A stretch of DNA of 41,203 nucleotides from Haplomitrium mnioides (taxonomy: Eukaryota; Marchantiophyta; Haplomitriopsida; Calobryales), in the NCBI GenBank assembly GCA_049999725.1, contig JBNGIS010032986.1:1-41203 (forward strand), in the 5' to 3' direction. Within the stretch, counting starts at the first letter, position 1; each line of letters starts with the position of its first letter. Of the stretch, positions 33,051 to 41,203 are shown piece after piece. The notes below the pieces were generated by a model, which was not told the DNA's origin, searched no databases, and saw only the letters and a list, made by a program, of their open reading frames with translations. Made by a program: the position numbers and the translations under genes.

Positions 33051-33480
33051 AATTAGAAAAAGCCACACACACACCAATGGTTGACTAGTACAATTACACT
33101 TTCTCTACATGAGTTCTCTACACCACATAACTTTCACTATATTGGTTAGACCAATTAGAAAAAGCCACACACACACCCATGGTTGACAAGTACAATTACA
33201 CTTTCTCTACATGAGTTCTCTAGACCACATAACTTTCACTATATTGGCTAGACCAATTAGAAAAAGCCACACACACACCTATGGTTGACAAGTACAATTA
33301 CACTTTCTCTACATGAGTTCTCTAGACCACATAACTTTCACTATATTGGCTAGACCAATTAGAAAAAGCCACACACACACCCATGGTTGACTAGTACAAT
33401 TACACTTTCTCTACATAAGTTCTCTAGACCACATAACTTTCACTATATTGGCTAGACGAATTAGAAAAAGCCACACATAC
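33051..33480. repeat. 102-bp tandem repeat, 4.2 units
   Basis: The text 'gccacacacac' recurs at 33062, 33164, 33266, 33368 and 33470, exactly 102 bp apart each time. Each unit contains 'atggttgac', 'agtacaattacactttctct', 'ccacataactttcactatat' and 'aattagaaaaa'. Units differ by only a few substitutions. The fifth unit is cut after ~12 bases by the left end of the LTR retrotransposon, so the element inserted into the array. Confidence 0.95.
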
Positions 33481-36400
33481 TGTTGCTCCCCTGTTTCATG
33501 CCTTAACCTTTTCAGGCCCTGTTTTGAGTGCAGGGGAGGACAGGTTTCGGGCTTTCAAGTTCTTTTCTGAGATGGCCCCTTACCAGTTATCGTTTTCAGG
33601 CCTTAAGGACTTTCCCCTTCCTTACAGTCCTTATGTTCACCACTCACTCTTCTTGGGTTTGCACTCAACTCATTCATTCAGAACTAGTCCACACTCATCA
33701 CACCCAGCATTCGTGTAATTCTTTCCATATATTCCAAAGGTTCAAACCTGAGACCCTGCCACCTTATATGTGCTTGGGGTAGAATAGGTGCTGGTGACCT
33801 GCAACACCTGAATAATATAACAAGACTGGACTTCCCCTCTCAGGGTTGTCTCAGAACTGAAAACAGATTATCCTAACTATCCTAATGTGATCTAATTCCT
33901 AACTATGCCAAAGGATTAGGGATAGAGAGCATTCACCCCCAAGATACCAGAACTTGTGTCGAGGGATGGGACTCCCCCTCCAAGGCTATTCCCAGGGTCT
34001 GCTCAACTATCCCGATGCCTTCTAATCTAATAAGTCACTAGGACAAAAGCAGAAAGGAAATCTAGCTACACAATTTACACACTATATGCAAGAGAGATCA
34101 GAATCCTTGAAGGCCCTCTGGATTTCTACTAATGATGCTTCCCTTGTGAATCCCGTTGCCTTACAACTTCAGCCTAGCAACTCACACACCCTCCTCTCCA
34201 GATAGTTTTTTAACTTCCCTCGCGAGAAGCCCTGCTTTTACTTCCTCAGGCTAGGAAGAGAGTTTCTTTGACTTCCACCTCTGGAAGACAGCTTTCCCAG
34301 CTGCAGGTAGCTCACTCCACCCCCGAGCCTTGACAAGTCTTACTACGCAGTGCACCGGCACTAGCGCAGCCCCATCCCCCCCTCTCTCAGCTCCACTTGA
34401 AGAATTACACACTAGAGTGTCTTCAGAACACTCTGGGCTGATGCTCACACATAAGAAACGGTAGAGACAACCCCAAGCTCCTCACTTGGCGGCCTCTCTC
34501 GAAGTCATAACTGGCCGGAATCCCTTCGAATCTACGTATCAGTAACCCTCCGCTCTGGTCCACCGGCAAGGATGAGGTCACCTAGGTCTCCCCCCAGTCC
34601 TCCTCTAAATCCCCGTGGCCCCCTCAAGCTAGTACCTCTGCTTCACGTAGTTCCTCACTGAATTCCCACTCCAGCCGCCTCTCGTTGCGGTTTCCTTGTC
34701 CTCAAGTCGTGATGCTTCTACACAGAGAATGCAGAGACGACCCCAAGTCCTCCCTTGGTGGCCCCTCCCAAAGTCTTAGCCGGCCAGAATCCCTTCGAGA
34801 CCCCGTATCGATACACCTCCGCCCTGGTCCACCTGCAAGGACGAGTTCGCCTAGATCGCCCAAGCATCCAGAGCTCCTCACTCTGCGATTCTCGGCGCCA
34901 CTCCAGTCCACCTCCGAATCCCCCGGCTCCCCTGGAGCTAGTACACCCGCTTCACGTGGTCTTCTCAATGAACTCCCACTCCAGCCCCCCCTCGTTGCGA
35001 TTTCCCCTTCGAGTGCAGTCGCCTCGCGCCCTGAGATTGCCCGTGCATCAACCTGGAAGAATTCGAAGGTCGCCAAGGTATACTCCCCTTGCGAGCGCTA
35101 AACTCGCGAGCCCGATCTCAAGAAAGGTCGTTAATCCTGTTAGCTCCTTGGAGCTGGGAGGTGACGACGCGTGGCGCGCGCTTGTTAATCCTGTTACAAC
35201 TGACGAGTAGCGCGCGTCGCGTGTCCCGTGATGATGAAAGTACAACGGTAATATCGACGGGGAGTCCAAGGAATCTTGCGGCTGAGTCCGAAGGGCTCTT
35301 CGGAACAGAGTTCCGAAGCGCCCCGCGGAACTCTGTCCACAGAATCTCCAAATATTCCCCCACAAATCCCAAGTCACCCTCCTCGCGCCACGTCACCCGC
35401 TGCACCGCCGTCCGCCACCGCCGCTGCCCAAGGGGGTAGGCTGACCATCGCGCATACTCTCCCTTCTGTGGTTGACCTGCTCTTTGTCCAAAGTCTGATG
35501 AGCCCTTCTCCTGCTGCCGTGTGTCCCGTTAGCTGCTACGGGGTCCTTGGAGTCGCCACGTCATCCGAATGGCGCCGTCCGACACCGCCCCGCAAGGGGG
35601 TAGGCGAACCGTCGCGCGGACCCTTCTTCTGAAGTTGACCGTCGGAAATCTTACCTTGCTCCCCAGTGCGCCACGTTTCCGAAGCTCTCCCGCGGACTCC
35701 CTGCGCTCATCACGTCATCCGAATAGCCGATGCGGACCTTACTCTACTCGCCGAATAAGAACTGTGCTGATGTCGTCGTTTCATCCTTCTCTTGAGATAA
35801 GAACTATGCGTACGCTTGAGGCTCCCTTCGTTATCTTCTCCGAAAGCTCAATATAGGAACTACCAGGCCCTTTGTCCCTCTGTCGAACTTTCAGATGCTA
35901 CGGTTGGACCCGTCGAACTTTCACCCTTGGTCATGCCAAAGCTGCGTTGAATCACCCTTTCATCGCTTGTTGGCTCCCCCGCCGGTTGGACCTACGTTAA
36001 ATCCCCTTTCTGGCTCAGCCTTCTCCTCGTTGGTCAGTTTGGTGATGGATCACCCTTTTGGCTTCCTCGGAACTCCCCTTCTTGGATCTTCGATAGATCA
36101 CCCTTCCAGCACCCTTCCGTTCTCCTTTGGCCAGACCTTCGATATGTCGCTGCTTCAGGCCCTCTACCTTGCTCCCCTGTGGGTTTCCTTGCGGATCCCT
36201 CTTAACCGGGTTCCCCACGTCGTAAGACAAATCAGAACCCTATTAAGTGAGCTCCCCACTTAGGGAGGTGCCTGTCCGCAGATCCGCGGGCCTCTTGGTG
36301 CAGCCACGTCGTCCGTGGAATCCCACGAAGTGCTCCAAGGACGCCACGTTTCCGTGGAATCTCGCGGGGCCTTCCGGGGACTCCACCTTTCCGCCCGGAT

Positions 36401-37075
36401 TCGCGGACTCAAATAGAAGGAATCGATCAACCCTTGCAGGGCGCGCTCTTGCTTGCGAGATCGAAGCGTCCCTCTTCCCTGGCTTTGCTCGCCCTCGTGA
36501 TGATCTTACCTTCTCATTTCTCTCCTTGAACCTTGCTTCCCGATTTGTGGCCGCTGTAGGACCTCCGCGATCTGCCTTTCTTCGGAGTGCCTTCGGGTTT
36601 CGTCGTTGTGGATCCGTTCCTCTTCCTCCTGTGATTGCTTCGCCACAGGTGGCGGCTTTCTTCCTTCTCCCCAGGCTCCGATCCCCGCATCCTCTTGAGG
36701 CCCACGGATTATCGTTGGTCTGCTTCGAATTTTGGAAGGTGCCCCCTCCTCTGGCTGGTGATCCTGATTCTCTCCTCCTCTCTTCCGCCATGATCATGTT
36801 TCCCTCCCATGACTCATGCGCCCTGCTCTTAGCAGCTGTTTGAGGGTACTTCGTGGCTCCTGAGAGGCCCTCACACTTGCCAAGGCTTATTATGTCGTTG
36901 ATGCTTCTGATTTCTTGCATTTTGCTTGAGTGCTCCAAAGCACCGGCCGACATAACTCCCCCTTCAAGTGTGACGCGTCCCCGCGAACACACATCTTCTC
37001 CCTCAATTTTTTGGTGCCTCTGCTGCTGGTCGTTGGCTCGACTCTGTCTCTCCTGCAAAACAACCCCACGAAACA
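33481..37075 (-). repeat. LTR (3' LTR of the element), ~3.6 kb
   Basis: Starts TGTTGCTC at 33481, which corresponds to TGTCGCTC at 39933. The first 1264 bp are confirmed by the second copy. The right boundary is inferred: at 37075 the sequence reads ..GAAACA followed by ten C. On the element's strand this is a G-run (polypurine tract) followed by TGTTTCG.., giving TGTT...AACA termini. The LTR is GC-rich from about 34500 to 37000, and the long ORFs there on both strands have no recognisable protein content. If the boundary is wrong, the LTR is at least 1.26 kb. Confidence 0.65.
34464..35015. repeat. Internal ~270-bp tandem duplication in the LTR
   Basis: 'gagacaaccccaagctcctc' at 34464 and 'gagacgaccccaagtcctcc' at 34734 start two copies of a segment. 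The segment includes 'cggccagaatcccttcgag' or 'tggccggaatcccttcga', 'ccggcaaggatgag' or 'ctgcaaggacgag', and 'ttcacgtag' or 'ttcacgtgg', and ends near 'ctcgttgcg.tttcc'. The second copy is somewhat longer. The right LTR shows the first copy and the opening bases of the second before the window ends. Confidence 0.75.
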
Positions 37076-37088
37076 CCCCCCCCCCAAA
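37076..37088 (-). other. Candidate polypurine tract
   Basis: Ten C at 37076-37085 followed by AAA, that is TTTGGGGGGGGGG on the element strand. It lies immediately upstream of a TG dinucleotide proposed as the 3' LTR start. The position and composition fit a plus-strand primer. The call is tied to the inferred LTR boundary. Confidence 0.55.
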
Positions 37089-37359
37089 CAAAACACACAC
37101 TCACACACACACAAACAACTTACCTGTGGTTGCTGGACACTCTTGATGGGGTCATAATTGGGCCCTCGTTTTTCCTTTGATCCTTATACCCCTTCCATTT
37201 GTCGAGGTGCCCCCTGGTGTCCCCACCCTTGGCCCCATCTGCCGCCAATTTCCACTGGTGCTCTAGTCTGTCGTAGGCTGAGAATTTACTTTGTTGGACA
37301 GACTTCACACCCTCCTCCAACAGATCCCCCTCTGTTGCTTCACTCAGCACTTGTACCCA

Positions 37360-39723
37360 TTAGTGGTACTCCGAGTCCTCTTCTTCCTCGGACCACACAC
37401 TGTCATACTCTGCCTTAGGCTGCGTTTCCCCCAAGTGAGGAACTGGACCATAGTACATTGTTGTTCTATCGGGGCCGAACACCAATGTGGAGTTCCCCCA
37501 GTTGTGCATTACTCTGGCCCCATATAGCCACAGCCTTCCTATCAACACCGGGTAAGGAGAAGCTCTAGCGGGTCGCATTACCAGATAATTCAGTTTGAAC
37601 TCTTTTCCCCCTATGAAGGTTGGGATTTGAAGAAGAGAGCCCAGTGGTTTTACTCGTGACCCATCCGCCAGCCTCATGATCCTGGCTGTAGGCTGGAATT
37701 CCCTGAATCCCAGCGTGTGCGCTATCTCCTCCACCATAATGTTGACTCCTACCCCTCCATCTATGGGCACTAAAGATAGTGTGCACCCAGCGATCTGGAT
37801 GTCGATCTCCGAGGCCCCCTTGTCTTCACAAATTAGCTGCATGTCTGCTGGAGCTCCCACCTTGGGCAGCCTCTTCCTCCTCTTTGCACCCATCAACAAT
37901 TCACGGAGCTGTCTCCGATACAGTGGGTTGTCCTTGAGGAGTTGGCCTACTGTGGCCATGACAGGACAATTTCTTCTGTCCGCTTGAATGTTGTAGGGGC
38001 TGGGCTTCACCCCCTCTTCCGCAGCTGTAATCCTCTCTTGCACCTCCTGGATCCTTCTCTGCTTCTTTCTGACTTCCTTGAGGGTCTCCTCAGCTGCCTG
38101 CTCTTGTGCTAGAGCCTCCAAAGCCTCCAACTGCTTCCTCACCTGGTCCTGCTGCTCCGGGTAGAACCATTTCAGGTTATCCCGCCGATAATCAGGATCA
38201 TCCCGAGGTGAGGTCGCTCGAGCCACTTCCTTCTTAGCTCTTTTCTCTGCCTTCCTGTGGCTTCTCTTTGTAGCCTTGGTTCCTGCCCTGGTGATCACCC
38301 TGAAACAATCATCCGAAGTTGGAGTCTCCCATCCTGGCAATTCAGCTTCCTCCTCCATGTCTAGAGTGATTAGATTGACATTTGATAAGGGAGGAGGATT
38401 CGCGCTGGGTCCTGGAGGAACATCGGGTCTTCAGTTCGGACAATTCATCGCCACATGCCCCTCCGTTTTGCATTGGACGCACAAGGGAGGTGGTTGGCTA
38501 TAACCGCTCTTCCGTGGCTCCGGACAGCTTGATGAAATGTGGCCAGGCTGGCCACAATTCCAACAGACCATGATGGTGGTCCTGGATGGCCGCAGGGCAG
38601 CCCACTGATTTACCGGTCTTGCGTTCCCTCCTGTCGGCCTGCTCATACTTGTTCGAGGTCCCCTACTGATCTGCTATACTGTGTCTGGGGCCTCCTCCAG
38701 AGCATACTCCACTTCCTCCCTAATGTACTCCGGTGCTTCTTCCCTCACATAGTGCACAGTATTCGTGTCGTTTGGACATTCTTGGGGGGAATGTCCGTGC
38801 TGCTTGCACTTGACGCACCAGACACCAACTCTTCTGGTTGGCAGGGGCCTGCCCTCCAGCTTAATTCCTGCCAACAGTATGTTCATCGCCTCCATCTTGG
38901 CACTCAGCTCCTCAATTCGATCCCTCTCCTCTGACTTTCTACTCACCTCAGGTTCGGGTTCAACTTTCGTGTATCTTCCTTTGCTGACGCCCTTGCGATA
39001 ACTACTCTCCTTTGCATGCTTCTTCTTTTTCAGGCCCTTCTTCTTCTTTTTCTTCCTGGATGACCAGTCCTCGTCTGAGTTGCTACTGCTCGACTCATTC
39101 TCGCTTTTCGATGAGGACTCGGAACTCTGATCTATTTCCTCGTCACTGTCCGAGGTGCCCGAAGAATCATCAGAGTCGTATTTGGCCCTTGCCTTCCTTC
39201 GGAAATTGGTGATGGCAGCCTTTACATGTGATCTGGCTGCATTGACTACCTCCTCGAGAGTCTGTGGATCCGTCTGGCGCACCCAGGTCCTAATGCCTCT
39301 GGGGAGCGCTGCTAGGAACCATGATATGAGCATTCCGTCAATGGTTGGAGGGTTCAGCTTTCTTGCCACCTTGTTGAAGCGTTGGAGGAACTTCCTCACA
39401 GACTCCTTCTTTTTCATCCTGAGTTGACCCATCTTTATCAGCGCTTCCGTCTCTTCACCAATCCCCCTGAACTCTGCAATGAAGGTCGCCTTGAACGCAT
39501 GTCAGTCACTCTTGACGTTATCTGGCAGGTCCTTGTATCAGGGCTGGGCCTCTCCTTTCAACACTGCCGGCAGGATTCCAAGCTTTACATGGGCTTCCCC
39601 ATTTGCTGCTACAGTGTTCTCAAGGGCATCCAACCACGCATCTGGGTCATCCTTCGGGCATCCCTTGAAGGACCTGTACTTGAACCTTCTCCGAAGCCTA
39701 GAAGGTGGCACCTGGTTGGCCAT
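37360..39723 (-). pseudogene. gag-protease polyprotein interrupted by four stops
   Basis: One minus-strand frame of 788 codons from ATG at 39721-39723 (MANQVPPSR) to TAA at 37360. The gag N-terminal block is FKGCPKDDPDAWLDALE, followed by VRKFLQRFNKVARKL, an acidic Ser/Asp/Glu-rich stretch, and a Lys-rich stretch. Three CCHC knuckles follow: CVKCKQHGHSPQEC, CWNCGQPGHISSSC and CVQCKTEGHVAMNC. The retropepsin segment follows (PIDGGVGVN active site, then YPVLIGRLWLYG). Stops lie in the same frame at 39538-39540, 39502-39504, 38674-38676 and 38431-38433. Each is one transition away from a sense codon (TGA from TGG or CGA, TAG from CAG), and there is no frameshift. No RT follows before the polypurine tract. 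The frame upstream of the ATG closes quickly, so the start is an estimate. Confidence 0.88.
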
Positions 39724-39902
39724 CCCTCCACTGGCCACTGCCACTTCCACCCAGGGGTTCCTTCCTTCCGCCACTCTTCCTTAACAAGCTCAACCCCCAG
39801 TTGCTCTGTTTCTCAAGAGTGGCTTTCTCACCAACTCACTTAAGTCTTTTGTACACACAGTGGTCTCTCTGGTTCGGGTTGGTCTAAGGTTTTTTCAAAC
39901 CC

Positions 39903-39932
39903 TTGGCCCTCCTTCTACCGCCAAAAATTCAT
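39903..39932 (-). other. Candidate primer-binding site
   Basis: Directly inside the 5' LTR on the element strand the sequence reads tgaatttTTGGCGGTAGAAGG. A TTTGGCG start resembles the primer-binding sites of some plant Gypsy elements, but the complementarity to a specific tRNA could not be tested here. Confidence 0.4.
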
Positions 39933-41203
39933 GTCGCTCTCATGTTTCATGCCTTAACCTTTTCAAACCCTGTTTTGAGTGCAGGAGAGGACAGGTTTCG
40001 GGCTTTCAGGTTCTTTTCTGAGATGGCCCCTTACCAGTTATCGTTTTCAGGCCTTAAGGACTTTCCCCTTCCTTATAGTCCTTATGTTCACCACTCACTC
40101 TTCTTGGGTTTGAACTCAACCCATTCATTCAGAACCAGTCAACACTCATCACACCCAGCATTCGTGTAATTCTTTCCATATATTCCAAAGGTCCAAACCT
40201 GGGACCCTGCCACCTTATATGTGCTTGAGGCAGAATAGGTGCTGGTGACCTGCAACATCTGAATAATACAACAAGACTGGACTCCCCCTCTCAGGGTTGT
40301 CTCAGAACTGAGAATAGATTATCCTAACTATCCTAATGTGATCTAATTCCTAACTATGCCAAAGGATCAGGGACAGAGAGCATTCACCCCTATAATACCA
40401 GAACTTGTGTCGAGGGATGGGACTCCCCCTCCAAGGCTGTTCCCAGGGTCTGCTCAACTATCCCAATGCCTTCTAATCTAATAAGTCACTAGGACAAAAG
40501 CAAAAAGGAAATCTAGCTACACAGATATAGACAAACAATTTACACACTATATGCAAGAGAGATCAGAGTCCTTGAAGACCCTCTGGATTTCTACTGATGA
40601 TACTTCCCTTGTGAATCCCGTTGCCTTACAACTGCAGCCCAACAACCCACACACCCTCCTCTCCAGATAGTTTCTTAACTTCCCTTGCGAGAAGCCCTGC
40701 TTTTACTTCCTCAGGCTAGGAAGAGAGTTTCTTTGACTTCCACCTCTGGAAGACAGCTTTCCCAGCTGCAGGTAGCTCACTCCACCCCCGAGCCTCGACA
40801 GGTCTTACTACGCATTGCACCGGCACTAGCGCAGCACCCCCCCTCTCAGCTCCACTTGAAGAATTACACACCAGAGTGTCTTCAGAACACTCTGGGCTGA
40901 TGCTCACACACAAGGAATGGTAGAGACAACCCCAAGCTCCTCACTTGGCGGCCTCTTTCGAAGTCATAACTGGCCGGAATTCCTTCAAATCTACGTATCA
41001 ATAACCCTCCGCTCTGGTCCATCGGCAAGGATGAGGTCACCTGGGTCTCCCTCCAGTCCTTCTCTAAATCCCCCTGGCCCCCTCGAGCTAGTACCCCTGC
41101 TTCACGTAGTTCCTCACTGAATTCCCACTCCAACCGCCCCTCGTTGCGGTTTCCTTGTCCTCAAGTCGTGATGCTTCTACACAGAGAATGCAGAGACGAC
41201 CCC
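39933..41203 (-). repeat. LTR (5' LTR of the element), cut by the window end
   Basis: Aligns with 33481-34744 from TGTCGCTC onwards with scattered substitutions and small indels. For example, a 12-bp insertion near 40523 and a shorter C-run near 40836 leave a net 7 bp longer. The remaining ~2.3 kb expected from the left copy lies beyond 41203. Confidence 0.9.

Larger units (their letters stand above)
33481..41203 (-). mobile_element. LTR retrotransposon with gag-protease only, truncated by the window end
   Basis: Two direct repeats with close similarity (33481-34744 versus 39933-41203) flank an internal region whose coding frame is on the minus strand. The element therefore runs right to left, with the 5' LTR at the right. 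The inferred internal region, 37076-39932 (2857 bp), encodes a nucleocapsid-type gag with CCHC knuckles and an aspartic protease. RT, RNase H and integrase are absent. The gag style is Gypsy-like. It resembles the non-autonomous terminal-repeat elements carrying gag (TR-GAG) described in plants. The left edge interrupts the 102-bp tandem repeat. The right edge and the target-site duplication lie outside the window. Confidence 0.85.

Noticed and set aside
34685-37157. Several long ORFs on both strands as host genes
   Set aside because: They lie in the GC-rich LTR of the retrotransposon, overlap one another on opposite strands, and show no protein-family motif.

Overview
This is nuclear DNA of a land plant. 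Four intron-containing host genes can be reconstructed exon by exon with canonical GT-AG splice sites. They are CCaMK (the calcium/calmodulin-dependent kinase of the common symbiosis pathway), a ubiquitin-RPS27a fusion, COG4 and a plastid-type ribose-5-phosphate isomerase. Between and inside them lie decayed retroelements and satellite-like arrays. CCaMK suggests a plant lineage that has, or recently had, arbuscular mycorrhiza. The 13.5-kb intron and the heavy retroelement load suggest a large, repeat-rich genome; a fern, lycophyte or gymnosperm would fit, but the species is not identified.

Layout. 1-455: one copy of a dispersed repeat family (five copies in the window). 455-3330: decayed Ty1/copia pol (+). 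4264-4760: broken duplicate of CCaMK exon 1 (-). 5750-23019: CCaMK (-), 7 exons, 529 aa, reading frame intact. Its intron 5 (6126-19636) holds a Penelope-type reverse-transcriptase remnant, a 6.3-kb array of ~71-bp units with two higher-order patterns, a poly(A)-tailed retroposon inside that array, a LINE RT remnant with an internal duplication, and four more copies of the dispersed repeat. 23020-25133: intergenic region between two divergent genes, with a degenerate minisatellite and two telo-boxes. 25134-25763: ubiquitin-RPS27a (+), 2 exons. 27115-29689: COG4 (-), 2 exons, 744 aa. 30236-32499: ribose-5-phosphate isomerase (+), 10 exons, 305 aa. 33051-33480: 102-bp tandem repeat. 33481 to the window end: an LTR retrotransposon on the minus strand with unusually long LTRs (~3.6 kb inferred) and an internal region that encodes only gag and protease.

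The four host genes are ordinary neighbours, not a pathway: symbiotic Ca2+ decoding, ribosome and ubiquitin supply, Golgi tethering, and the Calvin/pentose-phosphate cycle. COG4 and the isomerase are head-to-head with 546 bp between start codons. Ubiquitin-RPS27a and COG4 are convergent. CCaMK and ubiquitin-RPS27a are divergent. The most unusual object is the CCaMK locus: a complete symbiosis kinase whose EF-hands 2 and 3 are cut off from the rest of the gene by a 13.5-kb satellite-bearing intron, with a broken copy of its own first exon just downstream. I saw no evidence for a novel defence or gene-transfer system.
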